Source: Elymus sibiricus
Lineage: Eukaryota > Streptophyta > Magnoliopsida > Poales > Poaceae
DNA length: 64,000 nt
Direction: 5' to 3'
Assembly (NCBI GenBank): GCA_039707655.1
Contig: CM077675.1
Span: 415,771,162-415,835,161 of the forward strand
The position numbers and the translations under genes are program-made. Under the pieces are notes generated by a model, which ran no database searches, was not told where the DNA came from, and saw nothing but the letters and a program-made list of their open reading frames with translations. This document shows positions 10,887 to 22,560 of the stretch, piece by piece (positions within the stretch are counted from its first letter, which is position 1; each line of letters opens with the position of its first letter).

Positions 10887-12100
10887 TACGGTAGTATTTA
10901 AAAAGTTGAAGGTTGGTTACCAAGCTACAAGTTGTACACTTGGAATAATATAAATGGTCAAGGGCATTTTGCACCAAAAAAAGTTAGTATGGCCTTCAGT
11001 GTTAGCACAAATTTGTTTTCGGCAGGCGGTCAGGGATTTGGGGCGTATATATGCATTATTATATATGGCGTAATCGAGTATCCATTAAAAATCTCAAGTA
11101 TGATCAACTTTTTCCTAGAGAATTCAAATATTTTTCCGACTTTGTGGTGGTGAACAAAGAGAAGAGAGTAAAGAGGAAAAACGCTAGCTCAATGTTTCTT
11201 TTATAAAAAAAGAGAACAAGGGCACCTAATTATACTGCGACCACGTAGCAACTGAGGTTGAGTTTTCAGTGGTCGATCGTACAAATACTTCAATTGGTGC
11301 CAGGGGCATGTTCACCTTTGAGCGAGCTAGCATGAGGACTAACGGCAGACCGATTTGGCACGATGCAAAGACTGTGATAAGAGTAGGTATCGATGTGCAT
11401 AGATGGTTTAATCTAACACAAATGGTAGTACAATACTGTTTTCTGCATGATATTATTGGAGTACTATTTCTTATTGTGTAGAACAAAACGCGTGCGCGCG
11501 GTCATTGTGTTAACACACAACGTGCTGCACCTGCACAAAGAAAAGCTATGATCTGATTGATGTCGATGCAGACGTGAGTTAGTGCACGAACTTTATTTTT
11601 TTAATTAATTAAGAAATTAATCATAGGGGCGAAGCACCATTTTGCTAGCGGTACGGTATACGTGTCGTGACAGGAGGCGACGCGCTGCCCGGACGTCGAT
11701 TTTTCACAGATTGAATAACTGTCACCAGATTGAACTATATGTAAGTTTTCTGTAAGGGCTGGGATAGCAAATTCTTCAAAAAGAAATGGCAATATCTTTG
11801 TAAACGCATGCCAATTTCTGGCAGCTAGAAGATTCGCTGTGAAAATCGACGTGTTCGCTCGAAAGAATTGCCATGGTCCCGACACATAAGTTGCTGCCAT
11901 GGTCCCCTACCGAACGTTCGCTGAATAATATTACTATTTTGTAAAGCTTCTATGTAAGAATATCCTCACTGGGCACTGGCATACAGAAGTTACGGATGAA
12001 ATTCAACGGAAACATATAGTGCTCTGTTTACATATAGCCGATACGGTCGGTCGATGTAGCTTGCGCTATGGATTGTTGCCGTTCAGCAAACGATATTTAT
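10887..12100. other. intergenic stretch with no recognised gene
   Basis: AT-rich DNA with no open frame that I can assign. A small inverted repeat is present: GTCGATTTTTCACAG near 11694 pairs with CTGTGAAAATCGAC near 11838, about 130 bp apart. The phrase TTGCCATGGTCC also occurs twice near 11868-11905. These may be remains of a MITE, but no terminal repeat plus target duplication could be defined. Confidence 0.5.
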
Positions 12101-12406
12101 GGCTGTGTTTGTTTGGGTTTCAGTTTCGACAGATTCAGCTTTGGACTTCCTGTGCTGACAAAGCTGTTGTGGTGAGGAAGCTGCTGAAATTAATATTAGC
12201 TGTTTGGCAATGCAGCTGTGGAAACGACTGTAGGCTGATGAAAACCCTGAAATGTTCTTAGAATACTGAGATCACTGTAACTTGTTGATTATGTGTTAAT
12301 AGATTATTTAAATGGTATTTTGACTGACGGGGAATGATTTGTTCTATGGTACAATGTTTCATCATAGTAATTCTCTCACTTTCTTACTCATATATACATA
12401 GAATAA

Positions 12407-12851
12407 GAGCATCTACAGTCGAAACTTGTAAATCCGGCCCCTCAAACGCCCGCGGACCGCCATTGCGTCCTCCAATCCGAAGGGGACGACCCCTCAGTCG
12501 ATGGATCTGGACTGGTCAGAGTCAGATCCGCTGCCCTCCATGTCGGAGAAATCCGAAGATCGCCGGAGGTGAGTTAGTGGAGGGGAGTGGAGTGAAGTGG
12601 CTAGGGTTTGGTGCAGCGAACGGATGAGGATGAATATATGTGGGGTCGATGCGGGCCAGTGCGGGTTCAGGCGGGCGTGCCCGGGCCCATGTCCGTCCCA
12701 TATTTGGGCTGGATATGAGAGGTGTCGGTCAACCGGGCGTTTGATGCCGTTTTGTGAGGCCCGGCTGGATCGAAATTTCGTGACCGGTCAGTGACCAGAC
12801 GACCTGCCAAGGCGTTTAAAGGGGGTATGAGGGGTCTGGTTGTAGATGCTC
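12407..12851. mobile_element. PIF/Harbinger-like MITE (445 bp)
   Basis: The ends are inverted: GAGCATCTACAG at 12407 and GTAGATGCTC ending at 12851, with further similarity inside (CCCCTCAAACGCC on the left, GGCGTTTAAAGGGGG on the right). The flanking trinucleotide TAA (12404-12406 and 12852-12854) is an intact target duplication, as PIF/Harbinger elements make. The GC-rich interior codes for nothing recognisable. Confidence 0.8.
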
Positions 12852-12918
12852 TAATAGTGAGCAAAAGTATTATGTTGTCACACTGCTAGTCCATGCAAGT
12901 CACAATTGTTCGTACATA

Positions 12919-13077
12919 CTTCCTCCGTTTCTGAATATAAGTCTTTTTAAAGAATACATTATGAACTATATACGGATGTATATATACATATTTTAAAATG
13001 TAGATTCTTTTATTTTGCTCCGTTATGTAGTCCGTAACCAAATTTCTAAAATAACTTATATTTAAAAACAGAGGGAA
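12919..13077. mobile_element. Stowaway (Tc1/Mariner) MITE, 159 bp
   Basis: The termini CTTCCTCCGTTTCTGAATAT and CTTATATTTAAAAACAGAGG are inverted copies of the Stowaway consensus end, and TA dinucleotides flank both sides (12917-12918, 13078-13079). The interior is AT-rich with TATATACAT runs. Non-autonomous and non-coding. Confidence 0.88.
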
Positions 13078-13380
13078 TATAAAAGATGGTCCATATCGCT
13101 AGGTTCCTCTCCCTCTCTGTCATAGATTGAAACAGGGCGTGTCAATTTGTTAGTAAATTGGGTGAACTAACAGGGACATGGTGGGAATTTGACCGAGCAA
13201 GATCAGTTTCGTGGCCGGAATACGCATCGAGTCGCTTCGGCCCATTACACGTAAAAATGCTAGAAACAACTTCGAACTGTGAACCGGCAACGGCTTCGTT
13301 TTAGCTGTTTGTTTCAGCTTTGAAGACCGGTTTCTGCATACAAAAAAGCTAAAGCTGTCAAAGCTGAAACAAACACAGCC

Positions 13381-13950
13381 ATTGCCTCACGCACGGTGCA
13401 TATTTGCGTGTCATTCAGCACCGTCCACGGCCAGGCCACGGCACGCTACATTTCTATTTTGCGCTAACTTCTCAATTGGTCGCCTGCACCTGTCTGAACT
13501 CTCAAAGCTTCACTTTTTTCTTAGGCTTTTCCCGTTAGATTAATTACCATTTCTAGAAGAAATTCTTCTTTTTCTTAGCTAGCTGTACGTACGTACGTAG
13601 CTGTAGGCGGTATTAGCAGGCTCATTGACCACATCCACATGCATGCATGTATGTGTCCGCTATGATTTGACCAGACATGAATATGTCGCTTGTGCACTGT
13701 TTGTATCTTGGAAATCGATTACCACATATACCCCCAGAAAACGGATACATACACAATCTCATCACCTGCATGTATACTCTATTGGTGTAATCATTCCAAA
13801 CTAATTGAAGTTCTAACTTTGAATTAAGTCAAAATTCAAATTGTGACCCTTTGGGCAAGTTCTCGCGCAATTCATTTTCTGGAAGCACACGGCAAGCGAG
13901 CACTACTGCTCAACCTCGGTATATAAAGTCCAGTTCCTTGGCATCATCGC
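13381..13950. other. intergenic stretch with no recognised gene
   Basis: No open frame or RNA gene is recognised. The stretch includes a GTACGTACGTACGTA run near 13587 and a GCATGCATGCATG run near 13641, which are simple palindromic repeats. The remaining sequence is ordinary AT-rich intergenic DNA. Confidence 0.5.
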
Positions 13951-13958
13951 TCACCCAT

Positions 13959-14215
13959 GAGCTATGTGGTTTGGACACCTCCTAAGGTTAAATTCTTTGC
14001 TTGGCTTACAATTCAAAACCGGATTTGGACAATGGATAAGCTTCAAAGGTGTGGATGGCCAAATTGCGGTATATGCCCTCTTTGTAAGCAAACCGAGGAA
14101 TAAGTGGACCACCTCTTCTTCATGTGTCAGTTCACTAAGCGACTCTGGGGCATGAAAGGCATGGCTCAACCTCGACGACATGGACACTCCTCGTTGGAGT
14201 GTGGAGTATTCCATC
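13959..14215 (+). pseudogene. LINE reverse-transcriptase zinc-binding domain fragment (zf-RVT)
   Basis: The plus strand encodes SYVVWTPPKVKFFAWLTIQN, then RIWTMDKLQRCGWPNCGICP and LCKQTEE, a stop (TAA at 14100-14102), then VDHLFFMCQFTKRLW. The spacing C-x2-C with C-x2-C and a later H/C pair is the zinc-binding domain found at the C-terminus of plant LINE polymerases. After KRLW the frame shifts, but TPRWSVEYSIKD still resembles the tail of such proteins. Only this part of the LINE is present and no poly(A) tail is obvious. It is a dead fragment. Confidence 0.75.
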
Positions 14216-14401
14216 AAGGATTAGTTCCATAAAGAAGAAGATGCACTCATTCTATGAAGTCATGTACATTGGAATGAAGGATGATAGCCGCCCGTTTCAC
14301 GAAGGAACGCGACATCTCCTACATGCTCTTCCACTTCAGCGATATATGTGGTATCCTTGTGATTGGAGTGATTTCGATACTTTGGAGTATATTTTTTCCT
14401 A

Positions 14402-14639
14402 TTCCCTCTATCCATATATAGAGGGCCTAATGAGTTTTTCTAGGCTAATTTTTGACCACATCTTAGAGTAATAATATATGACATGCAAGTTACACAAAGC
14501 ATACCGTCAAGTTCGTACGTAAAAGTAGCTTCCGATGATATAATTTTCACATTATACATCTCATATACTATTAATTTTACTAATAGTCAAAGACTGTCTC
14601 GAAAAACGAATTAGGCCCTACATATATGGATGAAGGGAT
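14402..14639. mobile_element. Stowaway-like MITE (about 238 bp)
   Basis: Inverted termini of about 40 bp: TTCCCTCTATCCATATATAG with GGGCCTAATGAGTTTTTC on the left, and GAAAAACGAATTAGGCCC with ACATATATGGATGAAGGGAT on the right. TA dinucleotides flank both ends (14400-14401 and 14640-14641). The interior is AT-rich and non-coding. The superfamily follows from the TA duplication and the TCCCTC-type end. Confidence 0.75.
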
Positions 14640-16343
14640 TACAGTAGAAGCCCCTAAAAAATCTAAAAAAACCACACCATGCATACATTATGATTTCACG
14701 CTCACGCAATTTCAGATCTCAATTCAACATGCAGCTCGAGAAACAAAAATGGCAATTCCAGTAGCCAATTAATTAGGTCATTAATTACACTCATTGTCCT
14801 TGACGGCAATACATATCATTTCCTTCTTCGAAAGGCAATTTTTAACATGCTTCCTCTTACCTTTTTTTTACATGTGAGATAAGAAGGAGATAAGAAGGTA
14901 AGAGTTAATCCGACTATTAATTAATGAGATCAATAACTCAAATCTATTATATACTCTTAAATGTCATGTGAGGTAAAACTGCTTTCTCGGGATATACGGG
15001 GTTCAAATCTCGCAGCATGCTGCTCAAGCACCGTGAATATATTTTTTGGGTTTTATTCTTTGCGAGCTTTACGAAGATTATTTTTCCTGTTTTCGTAGGA
15101 AAATTAAACCCAAAATACCATGGGTGTCCAAAATTTGGGAGTATGGTGGAAAGGAAGAAAGATCAGCCATCTCACGGAATCAGCAGGCGCCGGCGGCCAG
15201 CCCTAGCTGCCGGGTACCTACTTGTCGCCTCGCCGTAGCTTCACTCCGGCGACCTGACCATGGCCATGCATCCACACCCGGTGCCGTCGATCGACCGATC
15301 GAGGATCGATGTACTCGCCGGCCGGCTAGAACTCTCACGGAGAGACGAACGCACATACATACACACACGGTGTCGACCGACGTCGAGCTCGGCGCAACCT
15401 TTCTTTTCTCAAAAGTGCAGGCGAGGGCCGGCATGGACAGGAGATATGATGCCAGTGGGATCCACGCCATTGCCGCACGACTTTTCTCGTAGGAAACCGT
15501 CTTCTCTGTTGGAACTGAAAATGTACAAAGCGGATGCTTGAAGCTTTCCCAAGTTTCTACGGCCTCGGAAATTAAGGATACGGGTTTCAGAAGTACAGTA
15601 CCATCTCCTCTTGCAGCAGTTTTCACTTTTCGTTATGCGCCTTCTTGTTTCAAACTACGTACTTTTAAACGTGTGTTTTCTTCATCCAACGCGTATCAAG
15701 CATTCCTTTCGGGACCTATTTGATTCGCATCATTCTACAAACGGGGTAACCGGGTAGATGGGTTAGGGTTTTAGTCCTCGCAGGGGCGGCACTCGGAAGA
15801 ATGGCGGCGTTTCATCTTCGAGTCGGTCTTTTGGGCACCGACCCTCCCTCGAGTTCGTCTATCGGCACATATTGGGTGGAGTTTTGGTGTAGGTTTCTCA
15901 GGGCGGTGAGGTTAGGGTTTTTCGTCCTGCATACACGACAACGATATTTGATGTCAACTTCTTCATGTCGATTCAAGAATTCAACATCAACGATTGTGGC
16001 TCCAATGCAATGATCCTTAGGGACACATGCACGTGGACTTTCTGGTTGTCATCAACAATGTTATGCCTGCTTCAGTAGGGAGCGGTGACAACGGTCCGTT
16101 ATGGCAGCGACAATGGTCTTTTGGTGGTCCAGGGAGCTGGATATAATTTTTATTATGTTTTTTTTGGGGGGGGGGGGGGGGGGGGGGCTTTTTAATTTTG
16201 GTGAATCTTTATGATCAATCTAGATCCTTTTCTCGAAAAAACAACATCCTATTATTTCCTTCATGATCAGTTGCATTAATTACATATTATTTACTTCCTT
16301 ATTTGTTGGAGGTGGTGGAAAGCCAACGATCGTGACCTTTTAA
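14640..16343. other. intergenic stretch with a 22-base G run
   Basis: No gene is recognised. GC-rich DNA at 15180-15500 and overlapping open frames on both strands there look like chance frames with no family resemblance. An uninterrupted run of 22 G lies at 16166-16187, preceded by a T run. It is prone to polymerase slippage and its exact length may be unreliable. The phrase at 15000-15100 resembles intergenic repeats but has no boundaries. Confidence 0.5.
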
Positions 16344-16612
16344 TCTATATCTATATGGTACCAATATAAAAAGATCTCAAGTGGGGCAGAATCAACTAAT
16401 CTCGGCCATTAAATTAGGTCAATCCAATGACCTATATTCATTCAATAGTGAGCGCTCAACATGTTTAGCGTTTAATTACTATCGTATAAATTGTCAACGT
16501 CGGCAATACTCACATAATTAATACGCAAACAATATCTTATTCTATCTAAATCTTCATGCAAGTAACATAATGTCTAATATCAATGTGCATTGCACATGTA
16601 CATTTACTATTA
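16344..16612 (+). mobile_element. candidate short non-autonomous Helitron
   Basis: The left edge A|TCTATATCTATATGG resembles the TC-starting 5' end of grass Helitrons. The right edge has a short hairpin CAATGTGCATTGCACATG (16581-16598), then TTACTATTAG before T, close to but not exactly the CTAG|T terminus expected. The interior is AT-rich and non-coding. Helitrons leave no target duplication, so the boundaries rest on these end motifs alone. Confidence 0.4.
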
Positions 16613-16690
16613 GTAATAAAGATATGTATAGATTTCAGTTCAATCATGTTGCACATTTTGAATAGCTTGGGGCCGTGGGAGTAGCCACGT

Positions 16691-17047
16691 CCTACATCCG
16701 GGTACATCTGAACCCGCTTTCAAAAATGTATTTTAAATATGTTTTGTAGTGTCAAAAAAAATTGTGCATACATTTTCGCACAAATATGTTGGCGACACAA
16801 AGTTTTGTGAAAAAAGTTTTTTTTATTTTGTTCTGCAAAAAGGATAGATTTTAACGTTTCTAAATAGCGTTTCGTGACTGAATGTTTTGTCTTTTTTGCA
16901 CATGCGACAAAAAAAAATTATTTTTCCGTCAAACTTTTTGCACGCACATAGAACATGAAGACGTCCACCCGCACCTTTTTCCGGATTTTTTCACCATTTC
17001 AATATGTGTTTTTCAAAATGGGTTCATATGTACCTGGATTCATCCAT
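16691..17047. repeat. foldback/MITE-like element with long imperfect inverted ends
   Basis: Left: CATCCGGGTACATCTGAACC then CGCTTTCAAAAATG. Right, as reverse complement: AATCCAGGTACATATGAACC then CATTTTGAAAAAC. The arms are about 35 bp with scattered mismatches, separated by AT-rich DNA with several CAAA(C/G)TTTTT phrases. A target duplication could not be fixed, so the superfamily is open. Confidence 0.65.
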
Positions 17048-17209
17048 GACTTTTTCGGAGGGTAGGGTGTAAGCTCGCCATCAAGAAGGGATTCCAAAAG
17101 ATATGCGTCGAAACGGATAGCAAGGGCGTGGTTTGCATGTTGAATAGCTTGGGGAAGAACCTGTCCGCTGCACTGCACGACCGGTGGCTGGGTTAGGAGA
17201 ACCGCTAAT

Positions 17210-17366
17210 GGTAGCGCTCATATACACGCGCAACGTTTCTTCCCACTGAATACGCATCGTCGAAAATCCTGAAATAAATCCAGGAATAAATGCAGGCACC
17301 AGGATTTGATCCCTGGTGGGCTGGGGATACCACAGTCCCTCTAACCATCCAACCACAGGTTGGTTC
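17210..17366 (-). mobile_element. Au-type SINE fragment
   Basis: On the minus strand the sequence reads AACCTGTGGTTGGATGGTTA then GAGGGACTGTGGTATCCCC, the tRNA-related A-box region of Au SINEs. It continues with CACCAGGGATCAAATCCTGG (B-box) and CATTTATTCCTGGATTTATT then TCAGG. After CAGTGGGAAGAAACGTT it jumps to GCGCGTGTATATGAGCGCT, so the middle of the consensus appears deleted. Non-coding; once transcribed by RNA polymerase III, now degenerate. Confidence 0.75.
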
Positions 17367-17630
17367 ACAGCGCAACTAGGAGTTAGCACTGAGTCAACTA
17401 TGGTGTTGGATGATGCCCCACCTGATTGTATTTTAGGACTTGTATATCAGCTAAACTCCCTGAATAAATAGATGCTGCGATGATTTTCTATAAATAATAA
17501 ATATACTCTACTGAAAAAATAGCACAAAGTTTTGAAGTTAAAAATAATGCCGCGGTTTAAAAAGCTAGGTTTTTGTTTTTGCCTAAACATCTCAAAATAT
17601 TTCAAAGTGCAGTTTTTCTAGGGGAAGAAT
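17367..17630. other. short intergenic stretch
   Basis: AT-rich sequence between the SINE fragment and the inverted-repeat sequence. No feature recognised. Confidence 0.4.
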
Positions 17631-17801
17631 ATGTGTTTGGTCCCTCAGGTTCACCAAAAGAATGTGCTTGATCCCTCGAGATTTTCTAAGAGACATTTGG
17701 TCCTTTATGTCTTAAAACCGGCCAAGTTTCGTCGTAATCCTGGTTTTTGTAGAAAATTATCCATATGCATCGGTTTTCTCTCTCCGTACTTGCCATGTTG
17801 G

Positions 17802-19520
17802 TGTTGGGGAACGGAGCATGAATTTCAAAAATTTCCTACGCTCACGCAAGATCTATCCATGGAGATGCATCGCTACGAGAGGGGAGAGTGTGTCTACGTA
17901 CCCTCGTACACCGTTAGCGGAAGCGTCTCACAACGCGGTTGATGTAGTCGAACAATCCTTCGAGCTCCACCGATCGAGTACCGAACGTACGGCACCTCCG
18001 AGTTCTACACACGTGCAGCTCGGTGACGATCCTCGCCTTCTTGATCCAGCAAGACGTCGAGGAAGTAGATGAGTTCTGTCAGCACGACGGCGTGGCGACG
18101 GTGACGGTGAAGTGATTCCGGCAGGGCTTCGCCTAAGCTCTCCGAAAATATGACCGAGGTGGAAAACGGAGATCGGGGCACCGCACACGGCTATGGGACA
18201 ATTGTGTGTCTCCAAGGGGTGCCCCTCCTCCGTATATAAAGGAGGGAGGGGGGAGGAGGCAGCCAAGTGTGGGGAGTCCTACTAGGACTCCTTAGTCCTA
18301 GTAGGATTCCACCTCCCATACGGAGTAGGAAAGGGGGAAGGGAGAGGGAAAGGAAAGAGGGGGCTGCGCCCCCTCCCCTAGTCCAATTCGGTTTGGGCAA
18401 GGGGGGCGCGCGCCTCCTCACATGGCCTGCCTCTCCTTTTCCCGTATGGCCCAATAAGGCCCATTACTTCTTCCGGTGAATTCCCGTAACTCCCCGGTAC
18501 TCCGAAAAATACCCGAATCACCCGGAACCTTTCCGACGTCCGAATATAGCCTTCCAATATATGAATCTTTACCTCTCGACCATTTCGAGACTCCTCGTCA
18601 TGTCCGTGATCTCATCCGGGACTCTGAAAAAACTTCGGCCACCAATCACATAACTCATATAATACTAAATCGTCATCGAACCTTAAGTGTGCGGACGCTA
18701 CGGGTTCGGGAATGATGTAGACATGACCGAGACGACTTTCCGGTCAATAACCAACAGCGGAACCTGGATGCTCATATTGGTTCCTACATATTCCACGAAG
18801 ATCTTTATCGGTGAACCTCATATGTCAACATACGTTGTTCCCTTTGTCTGGCGGTATGTTACTTGCCCGAGATTTGATCGTCGGTATCCAATACCTAGTT
18901 CAATCTCGTTACCGGCAAGTCTCTTTACTCGTTCCGTAATACATCATCTTGCAACTAACTCTTTAGTCACGGTGCTTGCAAGGCTTCTGTGATGCTGTAT
19001 TACCGAGAGGGCCCAGAGATACCTCTCCGATAGTCGGAGTGACAAATCCCAATCTCAATCCATGCCAACTCAACAAACACTTTCGGAGATACCTGTAGTG
19101 CACCTTTATAATCACCCAGTTACGTTGTGACGTTTGATACACCCAAAGTATTCCTACGGTATCCGGGAGTTGCATGATCTCATGGTCAGAGGAACGTGTA
19201 TTTGACATAGTGAAAGCAATAGCAATAAACTGAACGATCATATGCTAACGGTTGGGTCAAGTCCATCACATCATTCTCCTAATGATGTGATCCCATTATC
19301 AAATGACAACTCATGTCCATGGTCAGGAAATCTTGACCATCTTTTGATCAACGAGCTAGTCTAGTAGAGGCTTACTAGGGACACAGTATTTGTTTATCTA
19401 TTCACACATGTATTTAGTTTCCGGTCAATACAATTCTAGCATGAATAATAAACTATTATCATGAACGGGGAAATATGATAATAACTAATTTATTATTGCC
19501 TCTAGGGCATATTTCCAACA
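17802..19520 (-). repeat. 3' LTR of the copia element
   Basis: 1719 bp, from TGTTGGGGAACGGAGCATG to GGGCATATTTCCAACA. It is the 3' LTR because the element reads leftward. The purine-rich tract GTGGGAGAC (minus strand, plus 19521-19529) lies directly inside it. Open frames within it (18191-18992) repeat in the other LTR and are not genes. Confidence 0.95.
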
Positions 19521-19530
19521 GTCTCCCACT
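19521..19530 (-). other. polypurine tract of the copia element
   Basis: The minus strand reads AGTGGGAGAC immediately before the 3' LTR start TGTTGG. This is the position and composition expected of the plus-strand primer. Confidence 0.75.
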
Positions 19531-19859
19531 TGCACTAGAGTCAATAATCTAGATTACATCTCCATGTAATTAACACTTAATCAGTTCTAAAGCTGATCAT
19601 GTTTTGCTTGTGAGAGAGGTTTTAGTCAACGGGTCTGCAATATTCAGATCCGTGTGTTCTTGGCAAATCTCTATGTTATATGTAGATGCTGCTACCACAC
19701 TCTGTTTGGAGCTACTCCAAAAAATTTCCCCACTATACTTTTCCGGTCTGAGACTCATAGTCTTTCGGATCAGTGTTTAAAGCTTGCATCGACGTAACCC
19801 CTTACGACGAAATCTTTATCATCTCTATTCCCGAGAAATTCTTCCTTAGTCATCTTAAG

Positions 19860-22560
19860 GATAATTTGACCGATGTTCAGTGATCTACTCCTGGATCACT
19901 TTGGTACCTCTTTTGCCAGACACATGGCAAGGCACACAGCTTGGCATACTTTATAGAACCTATGGCCGAGGCATAGGGGATAACCTTCATCCATTCTATT
20001 TATTTTGCCGTGGTCGAGATTTGAGTCTTACTCAACTTCACACCTTGCAATACAGGCAAGAACCCTTTCTTTGACTGGTCCATTTTGAACTTCTTCAAAA
20101 TCTTGTCAAGGTATGTGCTTTGTGAAAGTCCAATGAGGCGTCTTGATCTATCTCTATAGATCTTGATGCCTAATATGTAAGCAGCTTCTCTGAGATCCTT
20201 CATTGAAAAACTTTTGTTCAAATCTCCTTTATGCTTTCCAGAAATTCTATGTCATTTCCCATCAATAATATGTCATCCACATATAATATGAGAAATGCCA
20301 CAGAGCTCCCACTCACTTTCTTGTAAATACAAGCTTCTCCATAAGTTTGTATAAACCCAAACGCTTTGATCACTTCATCAAAGCGAGTATTCCAGCTCCG
20401 AGATGCTTGCACCAGTCCATAGATGGATCGCTGGAGCTTGCATACTTTGTTAGCGCCTTTAGGATCGACAAAACCTTCCGGGTGCATCATATACAATTAT
20501 TCCTTAAGGAATCCATTAAGGAATGCCGTTTTGACGTCCATTTGCCAGATTTCATAATCATAAAACGCGGCAATTGCTAACATAATTCTGACAGACTTTA
20601 GCATCGCTACGGGTGAGAAAGTCTCATCGTAGTCAACTCCTTGAACTTGTCGATAACCTTTAGCAACAAGTCGAGCTTTATAGACGGTGATATTACCATC
20701 AGCGTCCGTCTTCTTCTTAAAGATCCATTTATTTTCAATAGCTCGCCGTTCATCGGGCAAGTCTACCAAAGTCCATATTTTGTTCTCATACATGGATCCT
20801 ATCTCGGATTTCATGGCCTGAAGCCATTTCTCAGAATCCGGGCCTGCCAACGCTTCTTCATAGTTCGAAGGTTCACCGTTGTCTAACAACATAACCTCCA
20901 AGACTGGATTTCCATACCATTCTGGTGCGGAACGTGTCCTGGTTGACCTTCAAAGTTCTGTAGCAACTTGATCTGAAGCCTCATGATCATCATCATCAAC
21001 TTCTTCTCTGGTCTGTGTTGGTGTCACAGAAATTTCTTTCTGTGGTGTACTACTATCCAGAGGAGGTACAATTACCTCATCAAGTTCTACTTTCCTCCCA
21101 CTCACTTCTTTCGAGAGAAACTCCTTCTCTAGAAAGGATCCATTCTTAGCAACGAATACTTTGCCTTCGGATCTGTGGTAGAAGGTGTACCCAACGGTCT
21201 CCTTTGGGTATCCTATGAAGACGCACTTATCCGCTTTGGGTTCGAGCTTATCTGGCTGAAGCCTTTTGACATAAGCATCGCATCCCCAAACTTTCAGAAA
21301 CGACATCTTAGGTTTCTTGCAAACCACAGTTCATACGGTGTCATCTCAACGGATTTAGACGGTGCCCTTGTTTAAAGTGAATGCAGTTGTCTCTAATGCA
21401 TAACCCCAAAATGATAGTGGCAAATTGGTAAGAGACATCATAGAACGCATCATATCCAATAGAGTACGATTACGACGTTCGGACACACCATTACGTTGTG
21501 GTGTTCCAGGTGGCGTTAACTGTGAAACAATTCCACATTGTCTTAAGTGAGTGCCAAACTCGTAACTCAAATATTCTCCTCCACGATCAGATCGTAAGAA
21601 CTTTATTTTCTTGTTACGATGGTTCTCTACTTCACTCTGAAATTCTTTGAACTTGTCAAACGTTTCAGACTTATGTTTCATTAAGTAGACATAACCATAT
21701 CTACTCAAATCATCTGTGAACGTGAGAATATAACGATATCCACCGCGCGCCTCAACACTCATCGGACCGCATACATCGGTATGCATTATTTCCAACAAGT
21801 CTGTTGCTCGCTCCATTGTTCCGGAGAACGGAGTTTTAGTCATCTTGCCAATAAGGCACGGTTCACATGTCTCAAATGATTCATAATCAAGAGATTCCAA
21901 AAATCCATCTGCATGGAGTTTCTTCATGCGTTTTACACCAATATGACCTAAGCGGCAGTGCCACAAATATGTGGTACTATCATTATCTTTTGGCATTCGT
22001 GTTATGAACATATGTATTACTACGATCAAGATTCAATAAACCTTTCATTTTAAGTGCATGATCATCAATGATATTATCCAAATAAATAGAATAACAATTA
22101 TTCTCTGAAATTGAATAACCGTCTTGCAATAAACACTATCAGATATAATGTTCATGCTTAACGCAAGCACCAAATAACAATTATTTAGGTTCATCACTAA
22201 TCCTGAAGGTAGAGAGAGCGTGGCGATGGTGATCACATCAACCTTGGAGACACTTCACATCGTCATCTCGTTCTTAGCTAGCCCTCGTTTATTCCGAAGC
22301 TCCATGTTTCAAGTTGTAAGCAACTGAACAAGTATCAAATATCCAGGTGCTCCTATGAGTACTAGTAAGGTACATATCAATAACATGTATATCAAATATC
22401 TTTGTTGACATTGCCAGTCTTATTATCTGCCAGTTACTTTGGGGAAGTTCCGCTCCTTGTGACATTTCCCTTTGCAATGGGAGCACTAAGTCTCGGGTTT
22501 GGTTCAGCCTTGGGTTTCTTCGCGTGAGCGGCAACTGTTTTACCATTCTTCTTGAAGTTC
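19860..22560 (-). pseudogene. copia pol: protease, integrase, reverse transcriptase, RNase H remnant
   Basis: Fragments of one polyprotein in copia order. Protease: WIFDTCSVAYNL near 22310, with Cys for Gly in the DTG triad. Integrase (22029-21355): HCRLGHIGVKRM and CEPCLIGKM zinc part, then HTDVCGPM, FLRSDRGGEY and NGVSERRNRTLL carrying the D, D and E. Linker 21327-20950. Reverse transcriptase (20901-20218): NKWIFKKKTDADGNI, DVKTAFLNGFL, and LYVDDILLMG with the YVDD site. A TAA at 20497 splits the reverse transcriptase (KE-stop-LYMMHPEGF). RNase H/connection: SMKDLREAAYILGIKIYRDR at 20221-20000, then decayed PYASAIGSIKYA-like sequence to about 19860. Several frames are needed, so it is dead. 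Confidence 0.9.

Larger units (their letters stand above)
12101..13380. mobile_element. possible non-autonomous element with GGCTGTGTTTGTTT inverted ends
   Basis: The left end reads GGCTGTGTTTGTTTGGGTTT at 12101. The right end reads AAACAAACACAGCC ending at 13380, an exact 14-base inverted repeat followed by a similar TTTCAGCTTTG interior on both sides. The interval contains two complete MITEs (12407-12851 and 12919-13077) that would have inserted later. No matching 8-bp or other target duplication is visible, so the pair could also be two separate copies of one short repeat. Confidence 0.35.

Noticed and set aside
11269..11481. 70-codon plus-strand frame
   Set aside because: Short, without a recognisable family or flanking gene signals.
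15046..15626. Two 148-codon frames on opposite strands
   Set aside because: They overlap in a GC-rich stretch, have no motif and no intron signals; taken as chance frames.
17290..17350. tRNA gene
   Set aside because: The A- and B-box-like phrases fit an Au SINE; no cloverleaf or acceptor stem can be drawn.
17818..18992. Frames repeated at 24453-25689
   Set aside because: They lie in the two copia LTRs.
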